This document shows positions 6,840 to 14,546 of a DNA stretch of 53,497 nt, piece by piece (position 1 is the first letter of the stretch; each line of letters starts with the position of its first letter). The translations under genes were made by a program, and so were the position numbers. Under the pieces are notes generated by a model. That model ran no database searches. It worked only from the letters and a program-made list of their open reading frames with translations, and was not told where the DNA came from. Origin of the DNA: [Eubacterium] saphenum (GTDB lineage: Bacteria; Bacillota; Clostridia; Lachnospirales; Anaerotignaceae). The DNA lies in NCBI GenBank assembly GCA_004557645.1, contig SFGI01000014.1:1-53497 (forward strand), given 5' to 3'.

Positions 6840-8264
6840 ATGACTGCTTTGATGAAAATTCAGTCTTTTATACAGGCCTATGTGCAGGCCATCGCGTCTA
6901 TTCTGGAAGCAGATGTCACAGTTGTGGATAATGAACTGATCCGTGTGGCGGGCACAGGCAGCTATGCGGAGGAGATCGGCAAAACTGTGACCCACGGCAA
7001 CTTTTTTAATCACATCCTGGATTCCGGGGAAAGCGGCATGATTACCGATGCAGCTCTGGATGAAAATTGTAAAGTCTGTGAAAAGCGGGCGACCTGTAAA
7101 GAACTGGCAAATGTGGCCTATCCCATCTTCAAGGAAGGCACTGTCGTAGGCATCATTTCCATCATTGCCTTCAATGAAGAGCAGCGGGAAAACCTGCTGG
7201 ACAACAGAGGACAAATGGAGGAATTCCTGAAATATATGTCTGTCCTGCTGGAAAGCAAGCTTTATACCGATGAAGCAAAGGAACGCTTGGAACAGCAGCT
7301 GAAGGTGGTTCATGATGCGGAAAAGGGATGGTCTTTTGTAGGGCAAAGCCCCCTGATGCAGGAGGCTATCCGCATTGGGCAGAAAGTCGCAAAATCCAAT
7401 TCTACCGTATTTTTGCGGGGCGAAAGCGGCACGGGCAAGGAATTGATGGCAAAGATGATCCATGCCCTCAGTGACAGGCATGATAAGCTGATGATCTCTA
7501 TCAACTGTGCGGCGATCCCGGAAAATCTGGTAGAAAGTGAATTGTTCGGCTACGAAGAAGGGGCTTTCACCGGGGCGAAAAAGCATGGTTCTATCGGGAA
7601 ATTTGAATTGGCAGACGGCAGCACCATTTTTCTGGATGAGATTGGCGATATGCCTCTCCATGTGCAGACAAAGCTGCTGCGGGTGCTGCAGGAAAGCAAG
7701 GTAGAACGGATCGGCGGCACAAAGCCCATCCCTATCGATATCCGTGTGATCTGCGCCACCAATAAAAATATTGAGCAGATGGTGGAAGAGGGGACTTTCC
7801 GCGAAGACCTTTATTATCGCCTGAATATCATCCCCATCGAACTGCCCCCCCTGCGGAAACGAAAAGAGGATCTGCCTGCCCTGATCGAGTATTATATTGC
7901 TTATTATAATCAGAAGCTGGGGAAAAACCTGACGGGGCTTTATCCCGAAGCCCTGCAGACCCTTGTCAGCTATAACTGGCCGGGGAATGTCCGTGAGCTG
8001 AAAAATATCATCGAATACCTGGCGAATATCACAGAAGGGGAAAGGATCCAGCTTTCCGACCTGCCGGATCATATCGTTCTGCGTTCCAGCAAAGGCTATG
8101 AGGACTGGTCTTTGGATGAGATCGTGGGGGAATATGAAAAGCGTGTTTTGGGCAGTATGATAAAGAAAGGAGCCACCCTGGAAGAAAAAAATCAGCTGGC
8201 GGAAACATTGAAGATCAGCCGCGCTACATTATATCGCAAATTAAAAAAATATGACCTCTTATAA
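6840..8264 (+). CDS. Sigma-54-dependent transcriptional activator (GAF-like sensor, AAA+, Fis HTH)
   Basis: A 474-aa enhancer-binding protein. Residues 1-150 are a GAF/PAS-like sensor with a cysteine motif CKVCEKRATC (C77, C80, C86). The AAA+ domain (about 165-390) has Walker A GESGTGKE (194-201), the sigma-54 contact loop GAFTGA (241-246), Walker B STIFLDEIGD and an R-finger region. The C-terminal Fis-type HTH is LAETLKISRATLYRKLKKY. There is no receiver domain, so it senses a ligand rather than a phosphoryl signal. AAGGAG 8 nt before ATG 6840 sets the start; the longer in-frame form lacks an SD. It lies directly upstream of a -24/-12 promoter and a cysteine/serine catabolic enzyme. The likely inducer is that enzyme's substrate or its redox consequence (inference). 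Confidence 0.93.
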   Translation: MTALMKIQSFIQAYVQAIASILEADVTVVDNELIRVAGTGSYAEEIGKTVTHGNFFNHILDSGESGMITDAALDENCKVCEKRATCKELANVAYPIFKEGTVVGIISIIAFNEEQRENLLDNRGQMEEFLKYMSVLLESKLYTDEAKERLEQQLKVVHDAEKGWSFVGQSPLMQEAIRIGQKVAKSNSTVFLRGESGTGKELMAKMIHALSDRHDKLMISINCAAIPENLVESELFGYEEGAFTGAKKHGSIGKFELADGSTIFLDEIGDMPLHVQTKLLRVLQESKVERIGGTKPIPIDIRVICATNKNIEQMVEEGTFREDLYYRLNIIPIELPPLRKRKEDLPALIEYYIAYYNQKLGKNLTGLYPEALQTLVSYNWPGNVRELKNIIEYLANITEGERIQLSDLPDHIVLRSSKGYEDWSLDEIVGEYEKRVLGSMIKKGATLEEKNQLAETLKISRATLYRKLKKYDLL

Positions 8265-8449
8265 TTCTCGTTTCTGAGAATAATTATCAAATTTGAGAAT
8301 AAATTTGTGTATACAGCGTCATTTGTTTTTTGGCGGAAAACAAAACCACTTTCGCCTATATAGAGACATGTATTTAAAATTGTGCATATTTGACGGACAA
8401 TAGAAAAATATAATAGAAATGGATTTCTTTTGGTTCTCATTTATGAGAA
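8265..8449. promoter_or_regulatory. Three enhancer (UAS) palindromes TTCTC-N6-GAGAA
   Basis: Exact copies lie at 8265-8280 (touching the activator's stop) and 8434-8449. A degenerate copy, TTATC-N6-GAGAA, lies at 8284-8299. The identical half-sites and 6-bp gap suggest the Fis-type HTH of the adjacent activator as ligand. They lie about 50-240 bp upstream of the -24/-12 promoter, the usual enhancer range. Confidence 0.65.
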
Positions 8450-8456
8450 ATGACGA

Positions 8457-8490
8457 TAAAAAGCTCTTTGAAAATAAGGGCTTTTTCTTT
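8457..8490 (+). terminator. Terminator insulating the sigma-54 promoter
   Basis: AAAAAGCTCTT / AAGGGCTTTTT hairpin with CTTTT tail, ending immediately before the -24 element. Confidence 0.65.
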
Positions 8491-8506
8491 TGGCACGAAT
8501 CTTGCT
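8491..8506 (+). promoter_or_regulatory. Sigma-54 (-24/-12) promoter
   Basis: TGGCACGAATCTTGCT matches the sigma-54 consensus TGGCACG-N4-TTGCW. The GG and GC doublets are separated by the required 10 bases. It drives the gene starting at 8570. Confidence 0.88.
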
Positions 8507-8569
8507 CTATATACAATTTGGAACAAAAAAATCGAAAAAATGATTTGTATGATAGAGGAGGAAAAGATT

Positions 8570-9856
8570 ATGGATATGAATTTAGTATTAAATGCGATCA
8601 AAGCGGAAATGAAACCCAGCATGGGCTGTACAGAACCTGTTGCCATCGCTCTGGCAGTTTCCAGAACCTGCGAATTACTGACACAGCCTGCAGAAAAACT
8701 GGACATGGTCATCAGCTCCAACATTTTTAAAAACGCATTCAGCGTACAGATCCCCAATACAGGCACTTGCGGTATCGAATTGGCATGTGTACTGGGGATG
8801 CTGCTGAGCAAGCCCGGCAACACAATGGAAATTTGTGCAGGGATCAAGCCGGAACATGTGGAACAGGCGAAGAAACTGGTGGCAGATGGTTTTGTAAGTG
8901 TAAAAGTACTGAAGAGCAGCCAGTTCTACATTGAATGTACTGCAACGAATGCTACAGAAACAGCCAATACCATTACAGTGGATTCCCATGATAATCTGGT
9001 ATTCTCCAAAAAGAACGATGAAGTTCTGGTAGATAACTATACAACAGAATATGCCACTTCCGAAGAAAAAGAAGAAGGCGGTTTCGATGTGACCCAGCAT
9101 ACATTCAGAGAATTCTATGATTGGGCAAATGAAATCGATGTGGCGGATCTGCAGTTCATCAAAGAAGCTATCGATATGAATATGGAAATCGCGAAGATCG
9201 GTTTGGAAAAGAAATACGCCTTTGGCGTAGGCCCTGCCATCCAGAATTTGATCAGCAAAGGCATGATGAGCAATGACGTTGTCAATGCAGTAAGAAGCAT
9301 TCCCGCGGCGGCTGCTGACTACCGTATGTATGGCGGCAATGGCTCTGTCATGACATTCTGCGGCAGCGGCAATCAGGGTATCTCTACCACACTGCCTATG
9401 GCTGTTTTTGCGGAAAAGATGGGCATTCCCGAAGAAAAACTGCTGAGAGCGGAATTTATGGCGATGCTGATGATCATGTATATGAAGAAACACGTTGGTC
9501 GTCTGAGCCCTGTCTGCGGCGCGATGGTAGCCGGTACAGGCTCTGCTGCAGGTATGACATATATGCTGGGCGGCACATACGAACAGATCGATGGCGCAGT
9601 GCAGAATATGATGGGTTCTGTAGCAGGCATCTTCTGTGACGGCGCGAAGGGCGGCTGTGCAGTTAAGGTGGCAGCATGCGCAGGGGAAGCAGTTTATGCA
9701 GCCATGTACGCACTGGACGGCAGCATCATCCCTGTAACAGATGGTATTAACAGCACAAAGGCAGAGGATACAGCGAAAAACCTGGCAAAACTGAGCCATG
9801 AAGCATTGGATGGCCTGGATATGAAGGTTATCGAAATCATGCAGACAAAAAAATAA
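8570..9856 (+). CDS. cyuA: L-cysteine desulfidase / L-serine dehydratase alpha-like protein (UPF0597, CyuA/YhaM family)
   Basis: A 428-aa cytosolic enzyme of the serine-dehydratase-alpha/UPF0597 fold. Members such as CyuA convert L-cysteine to pyruvate, ammonia and sulfide using a [4Fe-4S] cluster. Cluster-binding cysteine candidates are in PSMGCTEPVAIAL (C20), TFCGSGNQG and FCDGAKGGCAVKV. Gly-rich segments near the C-terminus are typical. GAGGAGG 8 nt before ATG 8570 fixes the start, and homology begins at the first residues. It is the only gene behind the sigma-54 promoter, so the upstream activator almost certainly controls it. Serine or another 2-amino acid remains possible as substrate, hence moderate confidence in the symbol. 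Confidence 0.8.
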   Translation: MDMNLVLNAIKAEMKPSMGCTEPVAIALAVSRTCELLTQPAEKLDMVISSNIFKNAFSVQIPNTGTCGIELACVLGMLLSKPGNTMEICAGIKPEHVEQAKKLVADGFVSVKVLKSSQFYIECTATNATETANTITVDSHDNLVFSKKNDEVLVDNYTTEYATSEEKEEGGFDVTQHTFREFYDWANEIDVADLQFIKEAIDMNMEIAKIGLEKKYAFGVGPAIQNLISKGMMSNDVVNAVRSIPAAAADYRMYGGNGSVMTFCGSGNQGISTTLPMAVFAEKMGIPEEKLLRAEFMAMLMIMYMKKHVGRLSPVCGAMVAGTGSAAGMTYMLGGTYEQIDGAVQNMMGSVAGIFCDGAKGGCAVKVAACAGEAVYAAMYALDGSIIPVTDGINSTKAEDTAKNLAKLSHEALDGLDMKVIEIMQTKK

Positions 9857-9874
9857 TCAAGTCTTTTTTGTAGC

Positions 9875-9908
9875 AAAAGACCCCGTCGAAAGACGGGGTC
9901 TTATTTTT
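9875..9908. terminator. Convergent terminator
   Basis: AAGACCCCGTC-GAAA-GACGGGGTCTT followed by ATTTTTT. It serves the cyuA-like gene and, on the other strand, the S24 repressor gene. Confidence 0.88.
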
Positions 9909-10558
9909 TAGAAATGTTTTTCCAGTTTCATCAATCTGCCGCGGATGTGGACATCTTCCATTTCCTTGCCGACGAAGATCTTCATTTCATAAGCGGGATT
10001 TTCTGGCTGCAGCACCAGGGCATTCTCTTTTTTGATGACCCGTTTCAGGGTGGCATCGTCGCCGTTGATGGAGACCACTGCGATATCGCCGCTGTCTACA
10101 TCGTTTTGCTGACGGATAAGGAGCAGATCCCCTTCATGGATGCCGATATTCGTCATACTGTCCCCCATGGCACGAAGCCAGAAATAGGTCTCTCCTGTGG
10201 TGATATCGTCAGTAGAGGTTTCGTGATACCCTTCGATATTATCCTCTGCCAGCAAAGGTGTGCCGCAATTGACCACGCCTACGATGGGAATGGAAACAGT
10301 GGGGCGGGGGATATAAGGAATGGCATCCGGCGGCAGCTTCGGATGATCCTCCATCAGATCGGATTTTTCGATGCCGAAATAATCCGCCATCAATTCAATC
10401 TTATCGATGCGGGGATATGTTTTGCCGTTGACCCAATCGGTCAGGGTGGTATATTTTATGCCAAGGGCTTCACAGAGTTCGTTTCTCGTTTTATGATTCA
10501 GTTCCATGTAATGACGGATGTTTTTGGCGAGGATGGCTTTGCTGTTTCTATCATTCAT
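9908..10558 (-). CDS. XRE-S24 self-cleaving repressor (LexA/CI-like)
   Basis: A 216-aa repressor: XRE helix-turn-helix (about 8-66: RNELCEALGIKYTTLTDWVNG) joined to an S24 peptidase domain. Autocleavage residues are C98-G99 (VVNCGTPLLAEDNIEGY), nucleophile S134 (MGDSMTN) and general base K172 (ATLKRV). The Cys-Gly scissile bond is as in UmuD and phage CI rather than the Ala-Gly of LexA. Cleavage should be RecA-stimulated after DNA damage (family knowledge). A strong SD (AAGGAGG) precedes the ATG. Its own promoter (TTGCTT-N16-TATAAT) overlaps operator O1, so autorepression is likely. No phage structural genes are nearby, which suggests a domesticated or stand-alone switch. Confidence 0.9.
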   Translation of the reverse strand: MNDRNSKAILAKNIRHYMELNHKTRNELCEALGIKYTTLTDWVNGKTYPRIDKIELMADYFGIEKSDLMEDHPKLPPDAIPYIPRPTVSIPIVGVVNCGTPLLAEDNIEGYHETSTDDITTGETYFWLRAMGDSMTNIGIHEGDLLLIRQQNDVDSGDIAVVSINGDDATLKRVIKKENALVLQPENPAYEMKIFVGKEMEDVHIRGRLMKLEKHF

Positions 10559-10578
10559 GGAATCACCTCCTTATCTCT

Positions 10579-10720
10579 ATTATACGGTGAAACCGTAAAA
10601 AAGCAAGAAAAATTATAATAATTACGGAAAAACCGTTGACAGTTACGGTTAAAACGTAGTATCATAAGTGTAAGGAGAAAATAACAATTTTTTTTCAGAT
10701 GGATTTACGGTTTAACCGTA
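10579..10720. promoter_or_regulatory. Divergent promoters with four operators TACGGT-N3-ACCGTA
   Basis: O1 is at 10583-10597, O2 at 10623-10637, O3 at 10644-10658 and O4 at 10706-10720. All are variants of TACGGT-N3-ACCGTA; O4 and O1 are perfect. O2 and O3 are 21 bp apart, on the same helix face. The plus-strand promoter TTGACA (10636)-N18-TATCAT (10660) has O2 over its -35 and O3 in its spacer. The minus-strand promoter -10 (10579-10584) overlaps O1. The XRE-S24 repressor is the obvious ligand. Confidence 0.8.
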
Positions 10721-10741
10721 AAATTGAAAGGGGGGGACGAC

Positions 10742-11062
10742 ATGAGAGAAAAAAGAAGATGGCAGAATACTTGGCTGAGGGAGATCGCCACACAGCAGGG
10801 AATGAAGATCGGGAGTGAGATCATCATACGGGAACGCTCTTTGCTGAAGGATTATAGCTACATCACAAGGCAGATCCGGTTCGGAGTGGTGCTGGAGATG
10901 TATCCCTATCATTTCTATTGCCGTATGGCCGATGGAACGAAGGAATCTTTTCGCTACAATGAATTTTTGGGGAGTGAAGCAAGGCTGATCCGCTTGAAAG
11001 AGAAAAATTGCAGAGCAATGAAGCTTGCTGAAAAAGAAAGCAGATATAGAACGGCGGCTTGA
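10742..11062 (+). CDS. Small basic protein of unknown function under S24-repressor control
   Basis: A 106-aa, strongly basic (Arg/Lys-rich) soluble protein that I cannot assign. Residues ~50-85 (FGVVLEMYPYHFYCRMADGTKESFRYNEFL) resemble a small beta-barrel seen in hypothetical proteins of phages and mobile elements. The N-terminal part (REKRRWQNTWLREIATQQG) is charged and helical. ATG 10742 has AAAGGGGGGG 5 nt upstream; the longer TTG start has no SD. It is transcribed divergently from the repressor and is the only gene downstream of the operator-covered promoter. The simplest reading is a DNA-damage-induced effector or antirepressor-like protein (inference). Confidence 0.65.
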   Translation: MREKRRWQNTWLREIATQQGMKIGSEIIIRERSLLKDYSYITRQIRFGVVLEMYPYHFYCRMADGTKESFRYNEFLGSEARLIRLKEKNCRAMKLAEKESRYRTAA

Positions 11063-11120
11063 GAAAACAGGATGTGTTCATGCTTTTAAGCCATATTGTG
11101 TAGTTTTCTGCAACAAAAAA

Positions 11121-11147
11121 ACGAGAGAAGGATTCTCTCGTTTTTTG
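11121..11147. terminator. Convergent terminator
   Basis: ACGAGAGAA / TTCTCTCGT stem with a T-run on the plus strand and an A-run on the other side. It lies between the 106-aa gene and the ABC operon end. Confidence 0.8.
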
Positions 11148-11161
11148 TGTTTATAACCAGA

Positions 11162-12112
11162 TTATTCAAAGAACAGAGTGTTTACGTCCAGTTCGTTTTC
11201 GATCATGCCGGATTTGAACATGAAATCTGCTGTGCGCTGGAAGCCTGCTTTATCTGCTTCTGTGATCTCTGTGGAGAAATCGTAATATTCATACATTTCC
11301 GCAACGGCTGCTTCATCCAGATCCAGTTCTGCTGCCACCATCTGCAGGGCTTCTGCCTCATTTTCGCTGATAAAGGCTGCGATCTCATCCTGCGCTGTTT
11401 TCAGCTTTTCGATGATTTCGGGATGGGCGTTGTAGAATTCATTTGTCACAGCCACAGCGATGATGGCATTGATGAGACCTTCGCCATCTGCAACCAGATG
11501 ATAGCCCTGCTGTTGTGCCTGATATGCGGTTGCGCCGGCTAACAGAGCCACGTCCAGGCTGCCGCCGTCCAGGGCTGCCTTTGCTTCGGGGATAGACATA
11601 TTTACATAGTCAACATCGTCGATGGTCATATCTGCAGTTGCCAGATAGGATACCAGCAGTTCATGGAGATTTGTGCCTGCAGGGCCTGCGATAGTCTTGC
11701 CGCGCAGGTCTTCGGGGGAAGTGATGCTTTCATCCTGTGTGTACATGCAGAAAGCTTTGGGAGAACGGCTGTACATATTCAACACCTTGATATCTGCATC
11801 ATTTGCTGCGGAAAGAATGACGGATGTGGCACCAACGGCATACAAAACCTGTACATCGCCGGAAGCCAGTGCCTGTGTCTGGTCTGCGCCGGATGTCAGT
11901 TCTGCATATTCCACGGAAATGCCCATATCTTCGAATGTGCTTGCGAAGATGCCTTTTTCCTTTTCAATGATGGTAGGCACGTTCAGGGGGGCTGTGACAT
12001 AGGTGAAGGTCAGCTTGTCCAGTGTTTCTTCTGCGGAGCTGCTGCCGCAGCCTGTCAGTGCTGTTGCAGCCATCAGGGCTGCCATTGCCATGCCAATAAA
12101 TCTTTTTTTCAT
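11162..12112 (-). CDS. NMT1/SsuA-type ABC transporter substrate-binding lipoprotein
   Basis: A 316-aa periplasmic-binding-type lipoprotein. The signal peptide has lipobox LTGCG with lipidated C22 after MKKRFIGMAMAALMAATA. The mature part is a type 2 binding fold of the NMT1/SsuA/TauA group: TFTYVTAPLNVPTIIEKEKGIF, SGADQTQALASGDVQ, GPAGTNLHELL. This group carries sulfonates, nitrate, thiamine pyrimidine or aromatic acids; the ligand cannot be read from sequence. GGAGG precedes the start. It is the third gene of a permease-ATPase-binding protein operon transcribed from 13850 downward. The gap of about 65 nt to the ATPase gene shows no terminator. Confidence 0.9.
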   Translation of the reverse strand: MKKRFIGMAMAALMAATALTGCGSSSAEETLDKLTFTYVTAPLNVPTIIEKEKGIFASTFEDMGISVEYAELTSGADQTQALASGDVQVLYAVGATSVILSAANDADIKVLNMYSRSPKAFCMYTQDESITSPEDLRGKTIAGPAGTNLHELLVSYLATADMTIDDVDYVNMSIPEAKAALDGGSLDVALLAGATAYQAQQQGYHLVADGEGLINAIIAVAVTNEFYNAHPEIIEKLKTAQDEIAAFISENEAEALQMVAAELDLDEAAVAEMYEYYDFSTEITEADKAGFQRTADFMFKSGMIENELDVNTLFFE

Positions 12113-12177
12113 AGGGAACCTCCTAAAATTTTGAATATTTTTTTATTGTAAGCTGTTTATAAAACAGCTTTTTCACA

Positions 12178-12888
12178 TTATAGATCCAGCTGTTGGATGA
12201 TCTCTCGTTTCAATTCAATAAATTCCTCCGCCAACAGGTCTCTTTCGTCGCTGTCTGTTTCGATGAGAAATTCCTTTTTGATCTGCCCGTTTTCAATGAT
12301 TACGATTTTGTGCCCCAAGAGCAGGGCTTCATCGATGCTGTGGGTGACGAAAAGGATGCTGGCACCCCGGCTTTTCTGCAGGCGGATCAGTTCTTGCTGC
12401 ATCTGATCTCGGGTGAAGTAGTCCAAAGCGGCGAAGGGCTCGTCCATCATGATGAAGGATGGCTCGTAAGCCAAAGCCCGGGCGATGGCGACCCGCTGCT
12501 GCATGCCGCCGGAAAGCTGATGGGGAAAGGCTTTTTCGAAGCCCTTCAAGCCCACAGTGTCAAGGATGCTTTGGATTGTTTCATCCAAGCAGGGCTGTTT
12601 TTTCAGCCCGAATTTTACGTTATCCCACACATTCAGCCAGGGCATCAGGCGGGATTCCTGAAAGACGAAGGCAGTTTTATGGGCTGCATCGAAATGGATC
12701 TCACCGGAATCGGGAGATTCCAGACCGCCCACCAGACGAAGCAGGGTGGTTTTCCCGCAGCCGCTGCGACCGAGGATAACGGTGATGCTCTTTTCGGGAA
12801 TCTGCAGATCGATCCCTTTCAAAACATGAATGGTGCGTCCGTCTACGGGATAGGTTTTCTGTATTTGTTTCAACTCAATTCCAGCCAT
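12178..12888 (-). CDS. ABC transporter ATP-binding protein (nitrate/sulfonate/taurine class)
   Basis: A 236-aa ATPase energising the uptake system. Walker A is GRSGCGKTT, the Q-loop AFVFQESRLMPW, the signature LSGGMQQRVAIARAL and Walker B FIMMDEPFAALD, with an H-loop in LFVTHSIDEALLL. The Q-loop segment FQE.RLMPW is typical of SsuB/TauB/NrtD-type proteins. I prefer the ATG at 12888 (AAAGGA 10 nt upstream) to the one at 12897, whose SD would be only 2 nt away. The gene overlaps the permease 3' end by 14 nt, so the two are translationally coupled. Confidence 0.93.
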   Translation of the reverse strand: MAGIELKQIQKTYPVDGRTIHVLKGIDLQIPEKSITVILGRSGCGKTTLLRLVGGLESPDSGEIHFDAAHKTAFVFQESRLMPWLNVWDNVKFGLKKQPCLDETIQSILDTVGLKGFEKAFPHQLSGGMQQRVAIARALAYEPSFIMMDEPFAALDYFTRDQMQQELIRLQKSRGASILFVTHSIDEALLLGHKIVIIENGQIKKEFLIETDSDERDLLAEEFIELKREIIQQLDL

Positions 12889-13642
12889 TTTCACCATTTC
12901 CTTTAAACAGTTTTTTCAACAGGATACCAAAGAGCTTATCTGTCACCAGACCAACGATGCCCACTACGAAAATGCCGACGATGACTTTATCTGTACGGCT
13001 CATTTCCTGGGCGAATAAGATCATGTGGCCGATGCCCGAGGATGCGGCGATCATTTCCGCCCCGATGATGGCACGCCAGCTATAGCCCATGCCGATCCGC
13101 ATGCCGACAAGGATATCGGCGGAAGCATAGGGCAGGATGATATGTCTGAATTTTTCAAATCTCGTATATCCAAAGGCATCGCCCACTTCCAATAGTTTTT
13201 GGTCGCAGCCCGTAAAGCCTTTGACAATATTCAGATACATGGGGAAGAAGGATGCCAGCACGATGATAACAGTTTTTGTCGTTTCCCCGATGCCGCACCA
13301 GAGGATGAGCAGGGGGATCAGGCTCAGTGGGGGCACATTGCGGAAAAACTGTACGATGCAGTTATAGTATTTTTCCGAAGCTGGTACCAAAGAGCGGAAC
13401 ATCCCTAAAACAAAGGCCAGCAGGAAGGCGATGGAAAAGCCCTTCAGGATGCGGGCGAGAGAGATGATGACATCTTCGAAGATTTCGCCGCTTTTCAGCA
13501 TTTTCAAAAAGCTGTGAAAGACCTTTTCCGGGGGCGGCAGGACATATGTACTGAAAATACCCAATCTGCAAACGAGAAACCACAGGGCAAATACAAGGAT
13601 GATGCCAAGGAAAGGCGCAAGGGCAGAAAGTGTTTTTTTCAA
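12875..13642 (-). CDS. ABC transporter permease (BPD_transp_1)
   Basis: A 255-aa membrane permease with about six hydrophobic helices (residues 8-28, 68-90, 108-128, 130-150, 190-210, 222-242). The EAA-type coupling loop is VGDAFGYTRFEKFRHIILPYASADIL. It starts with TTG (13642) behind AAGGAGG at 7-nt spacing, so translation may be modest. It is the first gene of the operon and follows a leader with an intrinsic terminator that ends only about 30 nt before the start, so transcription is probably gated there. It partners with the ATPase and lipoprotein that follow. Confidence 0.92.
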   Translation of the reverse strand: MKKTLSALAPFLGIILVFALWFLVCRLGIFSTYVLPPPEKVFHSFLKMLKSGEIFEDVIISLARILKGFSIAFLLAFVLGMFRSLVPASEKYYNCIVQFFRNVPPLSLIPLLILWCGIGETTKTVIIVLASFFPMYLNIVKGFTGCDQKLLEVGDAFGYTRFEKFRHIILPYASADILVGMRIGMGYSWRAIIGAEMIAASSGIGHMILFAQEMSRTDKVIVGIFVVGIVGLVTDKLFGILLKKLFKGNGENGWN

Positions 13643-13671
13643 TTTTCATCCTCCTTTCGCTAAAAATTTGC

Positions 13672-13711
13672 TGTAAAAATAGAAAGAGTCTGCGCAAAAA
13701 AGCGCAGACTC
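13672..13711 (-). terminator. Leader terminator (attenuator) before the ABC operon
   Basis: On the minus strand, GAGTCTGCGC-TTTTTT-GCGCAGACTC is a perfect 10-bp stem followed by TTTCTATTTTT. It lies upstream of, not after, the permease gene and in the same transcript, so it is placed to act as a conditional stop. Confidence 0.75.
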
Positions 13712-13828
13712 AGAAAAAGGGGATGCTTGTCCCTTTGATTCAAAATACCTGTCTGTACGCCTTTTCACTCAGGTGTTACCCTTTACGATCAGCACGATTT
13801 TCTGTCAGTATATCATGTCCTTCTCAAA
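13672..13828 (-). promoter_or_regulatory. Promoter and structured 5' leader of the ABC operon (possible riboswitch)
   Basis: An extended -10 (TGATATACT, near 13812-13804) starts a leader of about 125 nt. Visible pairings are ACCTG/CAGGT enclosing AGTGAAAAGGCGTACAGA, and AAAGGGA/TCCCCTTT. The terminator hairpin ends the leader. The layout (promoter, folded aptamer-sized region, terminator, SD) is that of a metabolite-sensing leader. I could not match it to TPP, guanidine (ykkC), THF, SAM, purine or preQ1 consensus motifs. Confidence 0.45.
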
Positions 13829-13880
13829 AAGAAAAGGGGGAAAATGTGCTGTGTGATGGGCAGGCTGCAAACTGACAAGT

Positions 13881-14501
13881 CTAGTCGGCGCATCCTGTGA
13901 TGCCGTCACCGTTGTGACAGCCGTCTTTGCAGAATAGCAGTTCAAACAGGTCAATTTCAAATGTTTGGTTTTGAAAAAGTTCCCGAATCTCCTGCTCTCC
14001 TGTGATGGAGCGGCAGGAAAAACCAAGACCTTCGAAAAAACCAGGGGGGATAGGGCTTTTCTTCGGGGGAGCGGCGGCGAATGTGCCCCTTGTAGTATGT
14101 AGAAATTTGTTCCATGGCAGGAAGGTTGTCTCCGGCAAACAAAGCGCATTGCCCATATCTGCCAAGGCTTTGCAGGGGGTAGAAATGATCTTTTCTGCGC
14201 CGTGGAGGTCTTCCCTCTGGCTGATCTCCCGTCCGCAATGGATGAGGATGGGTTCGATTTCGGGAATCGTGACGGAAGAAGGAATGCCGATTTTCTCCAG
14301 TAATCCAAGAATCTTGGGGCAGCGCATATCCACAACAGGAAGGGCGGCACTTGCTACGGCGTCTTGATATTTTTCTTTTACAATATTGGCCCAGTCCGTG
14401 GAAACAGTAACTGTTTCATAGCCGTTTTTCTGCAAAAAGGCAGATAATGTTTCGGGGTCATACATGCTTTCCGTGACTGGGTTGATCCAGATATACTTCA
14501 T
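13881..14501 (-). CDS. Protein with C-terminal iron-hydrogenase-like CxxGC motif, unknown function
   Basis: A 206-aa soluble protein. Most of the sequence is unfamiliar, but the C-terminus (FELLFCKDGCHNGDGITGC) resembles the last cluster-binding segment of [FeFe]-hydrogenase large-subunit C-domains (C-x2-3-G-C-x2-G-x-G). Further conserved-looking cysteines occur in DMRCPKI, IHCGRE, STPCKAL and ALCLPE. It could be a small Fe-S or iron-handling protein; hydrogenase activity is not implied because the other H-cluster motifs are missing. An SD (GGAAAGGAA) precedes the ATG. It has its own SigA promoter whose start region is covered by an 18-bp DtxR-like palindrome, which supports a role in iron homeostasis. 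It may read through into the ABC leader. Confidence 0.6.
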   Translation of the reverse strand: MKYIWINPVTESMYDPETLSAFLQKNGYETVTVSTDWANIVKEKYQDAVASAALPVVDMRCPKILGLLEKIGIPSSVTIPEIEPILIHCGREISQREDLHGAEKIISTPCKALADMGNALCLPETTFLPWNKFLHTTRGTFAAAPPKKSPIPPGFFEGLGFSCRSITGEQEIRELFQNQTFEIDLFELLFCKDGCHNGDGITGCAD

Positions 14502-14546
14502 AAAATCAATTCCTTTCCGAATATGAAAAAGGCATAGCTTCAGATG

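Noticed and set aside
10579..10720. LexA-type SOS boxes in the repressor region
   Set aside because: The Firmicutes LexA box (CGAAC-N4-GTTCG type) is absent; the operators here are TACGGT-N3-ACCGTA, so the S24 protein is not the housekeeping LexA.
9908..11062. Prophage
   Set aside because: Only the repressor and one small gene look phage-like. No integrase, terminase, capsid or att repeats were seen nearby.
13672..13828. TPP, guanidine-I, THF, SAM, purine, preQ1 or fluoride riboswitch in the ABC leader
   Set aside because: None of their invariant segments could be found by eye, so the leader is reported as unassigned.
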